A stretch of 64,000 bases of DNA from Streptomyces sp. NBS 14/10 (GCF_002224125.1 NZ_NCSM01000009.1:62001-126000), one strand, 5' to 3'. Positions 34,535 through 43,984 are shown, counted from the first letter of the stretch. Notes: generated by a model from the sequence alone, not told the origin. Numbers and translations: made by a program.

Positions 34535-36673
34535 TCAGGGCGCGTCGGGCACCGTGGGGGCGAGGCGGAGCAGCACGGCGGACGGAGCCGTGGGCAGCGT
34601 CAGCGTGAGGTCGGCGGTCTCGGGGTCCCAGGAGGTAACGGCCTGGCTCGCGGTGGGGTAGAGGACGTCGACGCGAGCCGCGGAGCCGTGGAGGTGGGGC
34701 AGGGGGAGAGTGGCGGTGGCCTCGGCGCCGGGGCGGCGCCAGACGGTGAGGAACGTGGTGGCGGGGGTGTGCAGGGCCAGCGCGAGCCACGGGTCGTCCC
34801 AGGCCGGCAGACCGAGCGGCCACGCGGGGACGGCCTGCGCCAGGTCGGTACGGATGGCCTTGTACACACCGATGGCCTCGTGGACCAGGGCCCGGTCCTC
34901 GGGGCGCAGGTCCGCAAGCATCCCCGACAGGTGAATGCGGCCGAGGAGGGCGTTGGCCATGGTGAAGGCCACCTCGTCCGAGGAGTCCTCCGGTCGCGGG
35001 TAGGCCCAGACGGCGCCCTGCTCGGGGGTGACCGCGGTGGGCGCGGAGGCGGCGATGGGAGCGTACAGCTGGAGGTTCTGCTGGTCGCTTGTGGACTGCA
35101 ACTGGAGCCGTGACAGCATCGCGTAGTCCCAGCGCATGCCGCCGGAGGAGCAGTTCTCCACCACGAGGTGCGGATAGCGGTCCAGGACGCCGTCGAGCCA
35201 GTCGAGGTGGGCGCGGTTGTGGCCGAGCAGGCCGGCGCCCGGGGTCTCGCCGGGGTGGGCGCTGGTGCCGGAGCCGGGATCGATGTTGTGGTCGAGCTTG
35301 AGGTAGCCGACGCCCCACTCGCCGACCAGGCGGTCCACGACCTGGTCCAGGTGGGCCCGGGCAGCGGGGTGGCGCAGATCCAGGTGGTGGCGGCCGGTCT
35401 CGGTGACGCGGACGCCGTCGCGGCGGAAGAACGCCTCGTCGGGCAGGGACTTGGCCATGGGGCTGCGTACGCCGATCACTTCCGGCTCCAGCCACAGGCC
35501 GGGGACCATACCGCGCTCCCGGATGCGGTCCAGCACCTCGTGGATCCCGCGGTCCCCGGGGAAGCGGGAGGCGGCCGGCTCCCAGGCGCCGACGCTGTCC
35601 CACCAGCCGCCGGTGTCGCCGTCGTACCAGCCGGCGTCGATCACGAAGTACTCCGCGCCCGCCTCGGCCGCCGCGTCGATCAGGGGCAGCAGCTTCTCGG
35701 TGGTGGGGTCCCCCATCAGGCAGTTCATGTAGTCGTTGAAGATGACGGGAAGGTGCTGGTGGTCGGGGTGCGGGCGGCGGATCGCACGGCGGTAGCGGGT
35801 GAGCGCGGCGAACGCGTCGTCCGGGCCGCCGTCGGAGCTGAAGGCGAGGGCGACGGGGACGGTGCGGAACTCGTCGCCGGGCTCCAGATGGTGGCGCCAG
35901 CCGTGGTGGGTGTCGTTGGGGCCGAGCAGGGCTACGTAGGCCAACTCGTCGCGTTCGCCGCACTCCCAGTGCCAGCCGCCGCCGTTGTGCTCGATCTGCC
36001 ACAGCCAGGTGCGGCCGGTGCGGCGGTCGGCCAGGCCGCCCATGGGCAGTCGGCCGCAACTGGACCACACGCCTCGCCCGGTCTGGGTGAACTCCCCCTT
36101 GCCGTTGTGGTAGACGACGTGGTCGTTCAGGACGGGGGAGGTCACGCGCATCGGCTTGCGCTGCCAACGGCATTCGGCGACCCAGTCGTTCTCCGCCCAC
36201 AGCAGGTCCGCGTCCCCGATGGCTTCCGGACCGTCCGCGAGGCAGCCGACCACGAGGGAGGAGACCGACTCCAGGTGCAGCGTGGCCTGCCCTTCGTTGC
36301 GCAGGACCACACCGCCGCGCAGTACGGGCACGGCGTCCGGCGAGCGGTAGACGACCTCGGCCACGAGCCCGGTCTCGGAATCGTGGAGTTCGACCGTCAG
36401 CACGTGCCAGTCACCGTCGCGGGTCGCTCGGTGGGCGCGGTAGCGCAGTCGCCCGCCGAGGGTCGTGTCGATGAGGCGACCGCCCGACCAGGCGCGGCCG
36501 TGGCCCGCGGCCGTCACTTCCACCAGGGGCAGTGGGCGCCAGGAGCGCCGCTCGAGGGGTTTGCCACCGGGGAGGCCGATCCGCGTAAGGCGGGCGGTGC
36601 CGTCGTCGTCGACGCCGATCTCGACCTCAAGAGCCGAGTGGCCCCATCGGAGCGTCTGCGGTGCGCTGGTCAT
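34535..36673 (-). CDS. GH36 alpha-galactosidase
   Basis: 712 residues from ATG 36673, preceded by GGGGAAGG at good spacing; an ATG seven codons earlier is less likely. The N-terminal beta-sandwich is followed by the barrel starting VIFNDYMNCLMGDPTTEKLL and IDAGWYDGDTGGWWDSVG. The nucleophile is Asp461 in YLKLDHNIDPG and the acid/base Asp516 in GGMRWDYAMLSR. There is no signal peptide. Alpha-galactose is not a normal xyloglucan substituent but occurs on galactomannan and raffinose-type sugars, so its presence suggests the regulon covers several hemicelluloses. It is divergent from the second GH3 gene, and both carry TCGAAGCGCTTCGA-type sites. A broken GH36 lies at the left window edge. Confidence 0.93.
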   Translation of the reverse strand: MTSAPQTLRWGHSALEVEIGVDDDGTARLTRIGLPGGKPLERRSWRPLPLVEVTAAGHGRAWSGGRLIDTTLGGRLRYRAHRATRDGDWHVLTVELHDSETGLVAEVVYRSPDAVPVLRGGVVLRNEGQATLHLESVSSLVVGCLADGPEAIGDADLLWAENDWVAECRWQRKPMRVTSPVLNDHVVYHNGKGEFTQTGRGVWSSCGRLPMGGLADRRTGRTWLWQIEHNGGGWHWECGERDELAYVALLGPNDTHHGWRHHLEPGDEFRTVPVALAFSSDGGPDDAFAALTRYRRAIRRPHPDHQHLPVIFNDYMNCLMGDPTTEKLLPLIDAAAEAGAEYFVIDAGWYDGDTGGWWDSVGAWEPAASRFPGDRGIHEVLDRIRERGMVPGLWLEPEVIGVRSPMAKSLPDEAFFRRDGVRVTETGRHHLDLRHPAARAHLDQVVDRLVGEWGVGYLKLDHNIDPGSGTSAHPGETPGAGLLGHNRAHLDWLDGVLDRYPHLVVENCSSGGMRWDYAMLSRLQLQSTSDQQNLQLYAPIAASAPTAVTPEQGAVWAYPRPEDSSDEVAFTMANALLGRIHLSGMLADLRPEDRALVHEAIGVYKAIRTDLAQAVPAWPLGLPAWDDPWLALALHTPATTFLTVWRRPGAEATATLPLPHLHGSAARVDVLYPTASQAVTSWDPETADLTLTLPTAPSAVLLRLAPTVPDAP

Positions 36674-36698
36674 GGTGGCGGCCTTCCCCTTCATTTCA

Positions 36699-36747
36699 TC
36701 GAAGCGCTTGGCGGCGAAACGTTAATGACAGGTTTCTCGCGAAACAA
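36699..36747 (-). promoter_or_regulatory. Promoter and degenerate operator of GH36-GH5
   Basis: Minus strand: TTGTTT (36742-36747), a 17-base spacer, TAACGT (36719-36724), then a palindrome-like TCGAAGCGCTTGGC (36699-36712, plus-strand reading) with two mismatches to TCGAAGCGCTTCGA. The placement just after the -10 matches the other sites, so it is probably a weaker operator. Confidence 0.65.
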
Positions 36748-36784
36748 GAGGTAGAAGGCTAAGAAACTTTCCTCTCTGTGGCCA

Positions 36785-36826
36785 TTGACAGTCCGTGAAA
36801 CGAGTGGCAGCGTCGAAGCGCTTCGA
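36785..36826 (+). promoter_or_regulatory. Promoter and operator of second GH3 gene
   Basis: TTGACA (36785-36790), a 17-base spacer, CAGCGT (36808-36813), and the perfect palindrome TCGAAGCGCTTCGA at 36813-36826. The spacing matches the site at 19547. The GTG start follows 37 bases later. Confidence 0.75.
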
Positions 36827-36862
36827 CACCGTAACCACAGCATGTTGAGAGGGTTTAACCTC

Positions 36863-39712
36863 GTGGGTTCTCCGTCGCTGTCCACCGCCGGTCGGCTTCC
36901 GTTCCGTGACCCTGCACTGCCGATCGACAAGCGCGTCGACGACCTTCTCGGGCGGCTCACGCTCGACGAGCGGATCGCGCTGCTGCACCAGTACGCGCCG
37001 GCCGTGGAGCGCCTCGGCCTCGCCTCGTTCCGCACCGGCACGGAGGCGCTGCACGGCGTGTCATGGCTGGGGGAGGCGACCGCCTTTCCGCAGGCCGTGG
37101 GGCTCGGCGCGACCTGGGACGAGGACCTTGTCCATGAGGTCGCCGAGGCCGTCTCGGTCGAACTGCGCGCCTTCCACTACCACCGCCCGACGGCGAACGG
37201 CGTCGGCATCAACAGCCTCCACGCCTGGGCACCCGTGGTGAACCTGCTGCGCGACCCGCGCTGGGGCCGGAACGAAGAGGGCTACTCCGAGGACCCGGTG
37301 CACACCGCCCGGCTGGGCACCGCCTACGGCCGGGGGCTGTCCGGCGACCATCCGACCTACCTGCGCGCGGCTCCGGTGCTCAAGCACTTCCTCGCCTACA
37401 ACAACGAGGACGACCGCTGCGTCACCTCATCCGGCCTGCGCCCCCGCGTCCTCCAGGAGTACGACCTGGCCGCCTTCCGACCCATCGTCGCCTCGGGCGC
37501 GGCGACCGGCGCGATGGCCGCGTACAACCTGGTCAACGGCCGCCCCTGCCACGTCAGCCCGCTCCTCGAGACCGAGCTGCGGACCTGGGCCCGGACCACC
37601 GGCCACGAACTGTTCGTGGTCAGCGATGAGCAAGCGCCGTCCAACCTGGTGGAAATGGAGCACTACTTCGAGGACCACGCGGCATCCCATGCCGCCGCGC
37701 TGAAAGCCGGCATCGACAGTTTCACCCAGGATCGCGAGGACAGTTCGATCACGGTCGGCCGGCTGCGCGAGGCTCTGGAGCGCCGCCTGATCGACGAGGC
37801 GGACATCGACCGCGCGGCCCGGCGGCACTTGCAAGTCCGCTTTCGGCTGGGTGAGTTCGACCCGGACCTCGACCCGTATGCCGGTATCGGCCCGGAGGTC
37901 GTCGACTGCCCCGAGCACCGCGCCCTCGCCCTGCGCGCCGCGACCGAGTCGGTGGTGCTGCTCAAGAACCAGGGCCTGCTGCCCCTCCAGGCGGAGCGGG
38001 CGCCGCGCGTCGCCGTCATCGGCCCGCTCGCCGACACCCTGTACGAGGACTGGTACAGCGGCACCCTGCCCTACCAGGTCGGCATCGCGTCCGGGCTGCG
38101 TGCCGCGCTCGGCGAGGGCGGCGGCGATGTCGTCACGGTGGAAGGCGCCGACCGGATCGCGCTGCGCTCCCGCACCTCGGGCGAACGGCTCGGCGGGACC
38201 GCGTACGACGTCTGCGAGTGGGGCGACGGTGTGCTGACCCTGCGCGACGCCGAAACCGGCCGCTACCTCAGCCGCAAGGACGACGACTCGCTCGCCGCGG
38301 AGCGGGATGTCATCAAGACCTGGTTCATCAACGAAACTTTCCTTCTGGAGCCTGACCCGGCGGGCAACGCCGACACGGTGCTCCTGCGCAACGTCTTCAC
38401 CGGCCGCTATGCCGTCGTCGACGCAGCCGACGGCCGGGTCACCGTCACCGCCGAAACCCCGCAGGCCGCCGAGCGCTGGCAGCGCGAGCTGCTCCGGGAC
38501 GGCACGGCCGAAGCACGCGCCGCTGCCGAGGCGGCCGACGCAGCGATTGTCGTCCTCGGCAACCACCCGCTCATCAACGGCCGCGAAACAGAGGACCGTA
38601 CGGGCACCGCACTACCCGCGACCCAGGAGGCGCTGCTGCGCGCGGTCGCCGCGGTCCGTCCGCAGACCGCGCTCGTCGTCATGAGCAGCTACCCCTACGC
38701 CCTCGACTGGGCGGACGAGCACCTGCCCGCCGTGGTGTGGACATCCCACGGCGGGCAGGAGACGGGCGGGGCGCTGGCCGCCGTACTGCTCGGCGAGGCC
38801 GACCCGTCGGGCCGTCTGCCGCAGACCTGGTACCGCGGCGACGACGACCTTCCGCACCCGCTCGACTATGACGTCATCAAGGCCGGCTGGACCTACCAGT
38901 ACCACCGCGGCGCACCCCTGTACGCCTTCGGCCACGGCTTGTCCTACACCGACTTCGCCTACAGCGACCTGCGGCTGTCCACGCCGTCCGTGCCGCAGGA
39001 CGGTGCGCTCGACGTCACGGTGACGCTGTCCAACACCGGAGCGCGACCCGGCAGCGAGGTGGTCCAGCTCTACGTCCGTGCCCTGGACGCGCGTTACGAG
39101 GCGCCCCGGCTGAAGCTCGCCGACTTCCGCAAGGTACGGCTGGAGCCCGAGGAGAGCCGGGAGGTGACCTTCCGGCTGCCCGCCGTGCAGTTCGCCCACT
39201 GGGACGTGGCCACCGGGGTCTTCACCGTGGATCCGGGCGCCTACGAGATCCTCGTCGCCCGTTCCGCGGAACACGTCGTCCTGAGCGCCCCGCTGACGGT
39301 GACCGGCACGCCCCCCGCACCCCGCGTGGTCGTCGGGCGACGCACCCTGGCCGCCGACTTCGACGACTACACGGACGTCACCCTCGTCGACGCCACCCGC
39401 ACCGCCGGCGACGCGGTCACCCCGGCCGATCCCGCGCTCCCCGCAACCCTGCTGTACCGGTCCGTCGACGTGTCCGGAGCCGCCCGCTTCGAGGCGAGGG
39501 TCGCACGCGAGAGTGCGGGGTCGGGTGAGGCCCGGCTGGAGGTCCGGGCCGGCGACCGGCTCCTGGCGCAGATCGCCGTACCGGTCACCGGCAGCCGCTA
39601 CACCTGGACGACAGTGACCGCCGACGCGGCAGCGCATGGCGATGGCGTCCACGATCTGCGGCTGACCCTGCACGGTGACTTCCGCCTGGCCTCCTTCGTC
39701 TTCGGCGCCTGA
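36863..39712 (+). CDS. GH3 beta-glucosidase/beta-xylosidase, second copy
   Basis: 949 residues from GTG 36863, preceded by GAGAGGG; upstream in-frame ATGs would place the operator inside the coding region and are rejected. It is collinear with the GH3 protein at 16669: barrel start RLTLDERIALLHQYAPAVER, KHFLAYNNEDD, nucleophile Asp255 in VVSDEQAPSNL, a beta-trefoil-like insert (GVLTLRDAETGRYLSRKDDD), a fibronectin-III-like domain, and a CBM6-like end (ADFDDYTD to DLRLTLHGDFRLASFVFG). The substituted residues around the nucleophile suggest a different specificity from copy one. No signal peptide is seen. It is followed after 12 bases by the start of a broken GH1 gene, mirroring the first copy. 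Confidence 0.92.
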   Translation: MGSPSLSTAGRLPFRDPALPIDKRVDDLLGRLTLDERIALLHQYAPAVERLGLASFRTGTEALHGVSWLGEATAFPQAVGLGATWDEDLVHEVAEAVSVELRAFHYHRPTANGVGINSLHAWAPVVNLLRDPRWGRNEEGYSEDPVHTARLGTAYGRGLSGDHPTYLRAAPVLKHFLAYNNEDDRCVTSSGLRPRVLQEYDLAAFRPIVASGAATGAMAAYNLVNGRPCHVSPLLETELRTWARTTGHELFVVSDEQAPSNLVEMEHYFEDHAASHAAALKAGIDSFTQDREDSSITVGRLREALERRLIDEADIDRAARRHLQVRFRLGEFDPDLDPYAGIGPEVVDCPEHRALALRAATESVVLLKNQGLLPLQAERAPRVAVIGPLADTLYEDWYSGTLPYQVGIASGLRAALGEGGGDVVTVEGADRIALRSRTSGERLGGTAYDVCEWGDGVLTLRDAETGRYLSRKDDDSLAAERDVIKTWFINETFLLEPDPAGNADTVLLRNVFTGRYAVVDAADGRVTVTAETPQAAERWQRELLRDGTAEARAAAEAADAAIVVLGNHPLINGRETEDRTGTALPATQEALLRAVAAVRPQTALVVMSSYPYALDWADEHLPAVVWTSHGGQETGGALAAVLLGEADPSGRLPQTWYRGDDDLPHPLDYDVIKAGWTYQYHRGAPLYAFGHGLSYTDFAYSDLRLSTPSVPQDGALDVTVTLSNTGARPGSEVVQLYVRALDARYEAPRLKLADFRKVRLEPEESREVTFRLPAVQFAHWDVATGVFTVDPGAYEILVARSAEHVVLSAPLTVTGTPPAPRVVVGRRTLAADFDDYTDVTLVDATRTAGDAVTPADPALPATLLYRSVDVSGAARFEARVARESAGSGEARLEVRAGDRLLAQIAVPVTGSRYTWTTVTADAAAHGDGVHDLRLTLHGDFRLASFVFGA

Positions 39713-39724
39713 GAACAGAGCCAC

Positions 39725-39832
39725 ATGAACAGCCCCGCGTTCCACGGTGCTGCCCCCGGGATCCCGTTTCGGCGCCGCCACCGCCGCCTACCAGATCGAG
39801 GGCGCCCACGACGAGGACGGCCGCGGCCCTCG
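39725..39832 (+). pseudogene. GH1 beta-glucosidase, N-terminal fragment
   Basis: ATG 39725 begins MNSPAF. After a frameshift the sequence reads PPGSRFGAATAAYQIEGAHD, then EDGRGP, the unmistakable start of family 1 beta-glucosidases. The fragment ends abruptly at a junction with DNA duplicated from the GH31-MFS region at 49816. Neither catalytic glutamate is present. It directly follows a GH3 gene, as the C-terminal GH1 fragment at 16502 does. Confidence 0.85.
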
Positions 39833-40522
39833 AGGGCGGGGCGCGGTGATTCCCGTCGCCGAGCCCGGCGCCAGCGTGACCGAGACCTTGACGACCGACC
39901 TCGGCCTCGTGCAGTGGGGTACGGGAATGGGGCACTGCCGACTGCGCACCCCTGAAGGTGTCACCCGGGCCCAGGCGGTCCGCTGTGGACAGCGCGTCGA
40001 CGTGGAGACGGTCGGGCCGGCTCCGGTGCGCAGCGTTGCCTTCCCGCCCGCCGCGGACACGGCGCCGCCCGACGAGGTGGTGGTCAACGGCGGGCGGTTC
40101 ACTCTCACCACCGTCGCCGGAGTACCGACAGCGTCGGGGCGAACCGAGTGACGAAGCACGCGCCGAACGCGTCAGCGGCCGCCCGTTGTTCCAAGCCGTG
40201 CATGCTGCCTTTCCGGTGGCCGTGATCACGGCGGCCCCGCTGACGGGGCTGGCCCGGCAGTCGGGCATGAGCATCCGCGCCGTGCTCCTCCTGTGCGCCG
40301 CGGCCCTGCTCGGTTCCGTCCTGCCCCTCTTGGGACCGGCGGCCAAGGACCACGCGTGGCGCCGCGCCGACCGCGGTGGCCCTGCGGCGCCGCACTGGCG
40401 GTCGGCCTGGTTCTGGGGCGCGGCGATCGGTGTGCTGGGTGGGTGCGTGCTCGTGGTGGAGAACGCCGTCGAGCAATGGTCGGTGCTTCTGCTGGAGGAG
40501 GACAAGGGCGCCTCCGTCGTAC
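39833..40522 (+). pseudogene. Duplicated GH31 C-terminus and deleted MFS gene
   Basis: This segment is a near copy of 49816-50858. The first part encodes GAVIPVAEPGASVTETLTTD and on through the last about 95 residues of a GH31-like protein. The second part is an MFS transporter missing 352 bases: it jumps from the fourth codon to the ERVSGRPLFQAVHAAFPV segment. The junction lies in AGC-x-CGCGCCGAA, which occurs at both ends of the missing piece in the intact copy, so slippage between short direct repeats explains the loss. Because 352 is not a multiple of three, the frame is broken. Similarity ends at about 40522. Confidence 0.85.
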
Positions 40523-40617
40523 GGACGGGCGCGGGCGCGCAGAGCGAACCATCTGATCGGGGTCGAGGAGGCCGTCCGCGACCTGGGGGACCGCGGACGG
40601 GCGGCCGACGAGGGCAG

Positions 40618-42621
40618 TCAGCCGAGTTCGACCACTTCGGCATCGTAGGCGCCGAGAGTGAGCCCGCCGTCGTAGCGCGTTTCACGGAGGACACCGGTCG
40701 CCTTGCCCTGCAAAACGATCGATTTGGGTTCGGCGTCGAGGTTGAGGTAGAGCACATGGCGGTCGTCGACGGCGCGGGCCATCACCCCCGGCGGGACCGA
40801 TGGGCCCGGGTCGATGCCCAGGCGGGTGATCTCGGATTCGAGCAGCGGGTCGAGGACCTCGCGCCGCGCCGGGAGCGCGATGTAGACCGCGCGTCCGGCC
40901 CCGTACCGGTTGGCGGTGATGAGCGGGCGGTCCCCGTCGAGTCCGGCGGCGCGGGCGAGGACGTCGGCCGTGACCGGCTCCACCACGTCGAACCGCGGGG
41001 TCGCTGCGGCGATGGCGCGGCCGTCGAACTCGAGGTCGAGCCCCTCGTGTCCGGTGCGGCCGTGCGCGAGTTCGTTCAGCATCGCGGTTTCCTCGTAGGA
41101 GCCGACGCGGATGCCGAAGACGTCGTCGAGTCGGCCCGGCCGGGTGGTGGCGAACGCCTGCCCGTCGGCGTCGAGCGTCGCTGAGTACGAGGTCATGATC
41201 GCGGTCCCGCCGCGTTCGACGAACGCGCGGATGCGGGAGGCGGCCGCCTCGTCGAGGACCAGCACGCCGGGGATGAGGAGCAGCTTGTAGTCGAGCTCGC
41301 TGCGGGCGAGGTCGACCAGGCGGGCGTCGAGGTTGCGGTCGATGACGGCTTCGAACGCGGTCTGCGCCTGGGCGTCGTGGCGCTCGGGGAGGACCGCGCT
41401 CGCGATCTGGCTCGGGAAGTCGAGCGCCACCGCGATCTCGGGTCGGGGCCGGTAGGGGAAGCCGCGGCCTTCGAGCTTGGCGAACTCGGCGGCGATCTGC
41501 CGGTACTCGTCGAGTTTGCGGTTGGGGCGGCCGTCCCAGTCGACCATGCCCTGGAGGAACTGCTCCTCGCCGGCGTGCATGGTTTGCCAGGTCCAGCCGC
41601 ACACGAGCTGGTTGCCGAGTATGAGGGACGCGTACGCGGACTTGCGGATCGAGCCGGGGACCGCAGTCATCGTGGTGAACTCGGTGCACCAGAACGGGGT
41701 GGTGTTCTCGTACTGGATGCGGGCCATGCCGAACAGGGCGGCGCGGAGGCCGCCGTTGTCGATGATCGAGCCGCCCGGGTAGAAGCCGTTTCCGGCGCGG
41801 GTGATCCGTCCGGTGTAGGCGAGCGGGGCGTAGTCGAAGTGCCTGCCGTGGCTGTAGTACCACATGTTGCCGGTGGTGAGGACGCCCGGCGCGTTCGTCT
41901 CGACGATGTCGAGGAGCTCGGCGAGGTAGGTCTCGACCTCATGGGAGACGAAGCGGCGGAAGTCGAGTACGCGCTCGGGGGCGCCGGAGTAGTGCCCGGA
42001 CTTGGGGAGACCGACCTCGGCGAAGTCGCCGATCCGGCGGGACCACCGGTGGCCGGCCCAGGCGGCGTTCAGCGCCTCGGTGGTGCCGTACTTGGCTTCC
42101 AGCCAGGCGATGAAGCGCGACCTGACGGTCTCGGAGTAGGAGATCGGGCCGTCGCCGGGCTCGTTGTCGATGCCGAAGGCGGTCAGCGCGGGATGCCCGG
42201 CGTAGCGCTTGGTCAGCGCGTCGGCGAAGCGCATCGCATGCCACCGGAACGCGGGGTCGCCGATGTCCTCCATGTAGCGGTGGTTGGCGTAGAGCCGGTT
42301 GCCGTTCGCGTCGGTGATGTCGATGGACGGGTGCTTGCGGTGGAGCCACAGCGGCGCGGGCCGGACGGCGATGTCGAGGATGACGCCGATCCCGTTGTCC
42401 TGCATGAGGTCCATGACCTCGTCGAACCAGTCGAAGCGGAACTCACCGTCGCTCGGTTCGAAGGTGTCCCAGGCGAGGTGGCCCAGGCGCACCATGCGGA
42501 TGCCGGCCTCGCGCATCATCGTGGCGTCGCGCCGCCAGGTGGCGGGGTCGGAGTCGTGCGGGTGGTAGTTGGCGCCGACGATGAGGTCGGGCAGGTCCTG
42601 GCCTGCGGCGGAGCGGTTCAC
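40618..42621 (-). CDS. GH42-type beta-galactosidase, divergent copy
   Basis: 667 residues. The start LIVGANYHPHDSDPATWRRD is a variant of the GH42 signature (others here have GGDYNPEQW). The acid/base is Glu154 in GIDNEPGDG and the nucleophile Glu314 in WCTEFTT. The trimerisation domain has GTAIMTSYSATLDADG, and a small C-terminal domain follows. No signal peptide. It lies downstream of the GH29 fucosidase on the same strand with a 151-base gap, so a fucose-then-galactose order is repeated here in a second operon. In the gap is an unassigned reading frame ending FPEQPLDVEAIRVY at 42666. Sequence divergence from the other two GH42 proteins suggests a different linkage preference. Confidence 0.88.
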   Translation of the reverse strand: MNRSAAGQDLPDLIVGANYHPHDSDPATWRRDATMMREAGIRMVRLGHLAWDTFEPSDGEFRFDWFDEVMDLMQDNGIGVILDIAVRPAPLWLHRKHPSIDITDANGNRLYANHRYMEDIGDPAFRWHAMRFADALTKRYAGHPALTAFGIDNEPGDGPISYSETVRSRFIAWLEAKYGTTEALNAAWAGHRWSRRIGDFAEVGLPKSGHYSGAPERVLDFRRFVSHEVETYLAELLDIVETNAPGVLTTGNMWYYSHGRHFDYAPLAYTGRITRAGNGFYPGGSIIDNGGLRAALFGMARIQYENTTPFWCTEFTTMTAVPGSIRKSAYASLILGNQLVCGWTWQTMHAGEEQFLQGMVDWDGRPNRKLDEYRQIAAEFAKLEGRGFPYRPRPEIAVALDFPSQIASAVLPERHDAQAQTAFEAVIDRNLDARLVDLARSELDYKLLLIPGVLVLDEAAASRIRAFVERGGTAIMTSYSATLDADGQAFATTRPGRLDDVFGIRVGSYEETAMLNELAHGRTGHEGLDLEFDGRAIAAATPRFDVVEPVTADVLARAAGLDGDRPLITANRYGAGRAVYIALPARREVLDPLLESEITRLGIDPGPSVPPGVMARAVDDRHVLYLNLDAEPKSIVLQGKATGVLRETRYDGGLTLGAYDAEVVELG

Positions 42622-42772
42622 GGGGTTCCTCTGGTTCAGGTCGGTGGCGAGTGGGCGAGGGCGGTTCAGTAGACCCGGATCGCTTCGACGTCGAGTGGCT
42701 GCTCCGGGAAGGACAGCCGCACGGCCTTGGCGAGGCGGAGCGCGTCGCAGCGGGCGGCCCTGTTCACCGCTC

Positions 42773-43984
42773 CTATTCGGGCAGGGCGATGGCCACGGTC
42801 TCGTAGCCTGGCGCGGTGACGCGGACGGCTTCGGGCCGGTCGGCGATCACGACGAGCTTGTCGCCGCTCGCCCAGGTCCGGTACCAGTTGTCGGCCTCGG
42901 CGGACACGGTGACTTCAGCGTCACCCGGGAACCGCCGGTCGGTGGTGTACGGCATCACCCCGGTCATCCACGCGGCCGCGCCTTCGAGAGTGCGGACCTG
43001 GACGTCGGGGATGCGGCCGGAGGCATCGGGTCCGACGTTGAGCAGCAGTCGGCCACCACGGGAGACCACGTCCGCGTAGTGCTTCGCCAGCTTGCGGGGG
43101 CTGAGGGTGAACGATTCGTCCTCGACCCGGTTGTAGCCGAAGGAGGATCCGAGTCCGCGGTTGTGCTCCCAGCCGGTGCCGGTCTCGTGGTCGGCGTGCA
43201 TCGAGTACTCGCTCGTGCGGTAGTCCCAGACGTCGGCGCCCCAGCGGTCGTTCACGATCCCGTCGGGGACCGCGTCGCGGTAGTAGGCGATCAGGTCGAC
43301 GAGCGAGCCGTCTTCCTTGCCCGCCTCGGGCCATTCGATGTCGTTCCAGAGCACGGAGGGCGCGTAGCGGTCGATCAGGTCCCGGACGTGCGCGGTGGCG
43401 TAGGCGGCGTAGGCGGCGTCGTTGGGGCGGAACCGCCAGATGTCGGCGGCCTCCACGATCGGCGGGTTGTCGGTGATCGACCAGTCGAGGCCGCCGGAGT
43501 AGTAGACGCCGAAGCGCATCCCCTCCGCACGCACGGCCTCCGCGAGCGGGCCGAGCAGGTCGCGCTTCGGGCCGCGGTCGACGGTGTTGAAGCCCTCGCT
43601 GCCGGGGGCGTCCCACAGCGTCACCCCGTCGTGGTGCTTCGTGACGGGCACGACGTAGTCCGCCCCGAGTGCCCGGAACAGCCGCGCCCATGCGGCGGGG
43701 TCGTAAGCTTCGGCCTTCCACTGGTCGAGGAAGTCCTCGTAAGGCGCCGACCCGTAGACCTCGGCATGGTGCGCCGCCGCCGGCGACCCTTCGATGCGGA
43801 TGGTGTTCGCGTACCACTCGGCATAGGAGGAGTGCTTGAACCACCCGCCTTCGGGCTCGGGCTCGCCTGCCACGTGTTCCGGCTCGGCCCAGGCGGGAAC
43901 CGCGTACGGTCCCCAGTGGATGAAGATGCCGAGGCTCGCCTCCTTCGCCCATCCGGGCAGGCTCTCGCGGTGCGTTCCGGTCAT
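42773..43984 (-). CDS. GH29 alpha-L-fucosidase
   Basis: 403 residues without a signal peptide. The barrel starts ASLGIFIHWGPYAVPAW, continues GADYVVPVTKHHDGVTLWD, and has the nucleophile Asp215 in VLWNDIEWPE. The conserved GRLLLNVGPDASGRIP closes the barrel. GH29 enzymes retain configuration and, depending on subfamily, act on aryl fucosides or on alpha-1,3/1,4 links. It therefore complements the inverting alpha-1,2-specific GH95 enzyme at 27857. GGGAGAA precedes the ATG. It is the first gene of a two-gene unit with the GH42 gene. No TCGAAGCGCTTCGA site was found upstream; an IS remnant begins 118 bases upstream and may have cut the promoter. Confidence 0.92.
   Translation of the reverse strand: MTGTHRESLPGWAKEASLGIFIHWGPYAVPAWAEPEHVAGEPEPEGGWFKHSSYAEWYANTIRIEGSPAAAHHAEVYGSAPYEDFLDQWKAEAYDPAAWARLFRALGADYVVPVTKHHDGVTLWDAPGSEGFNTVDRGPKRDLLGPLAEAVRAEGMRFGVYYSGGLDWSITDNPPIVEAADIWRFRPNDAAYAAYATAHVRDLIDRYAPSVLWNDIEWPEAGKEDGSLVDLIAYYRDAVPDGIVNDRWGADVWDYRTSEYSMHADHETGTGWEHNRGLGSSFGYNRVEDESFTLSPRKLAKHYADVVSRGGRLLLNVGPDASGRIPDVQVRTLEGAAAWMTGVMPYTTDRRFPGDAEVTVSAEADNWYRTWASGDKLVVIADRPEAVRVTAPGYETVAIALPE

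Noticed and set aside
42666..42756. A short minus-strand reading frame ending FPEQPLDVEAIRVY between GH42 and GH29
   Set aside because: It may be the displaced tail of a glycosidase, but it is too short to assign and has no start, so it is not listed as a gene.
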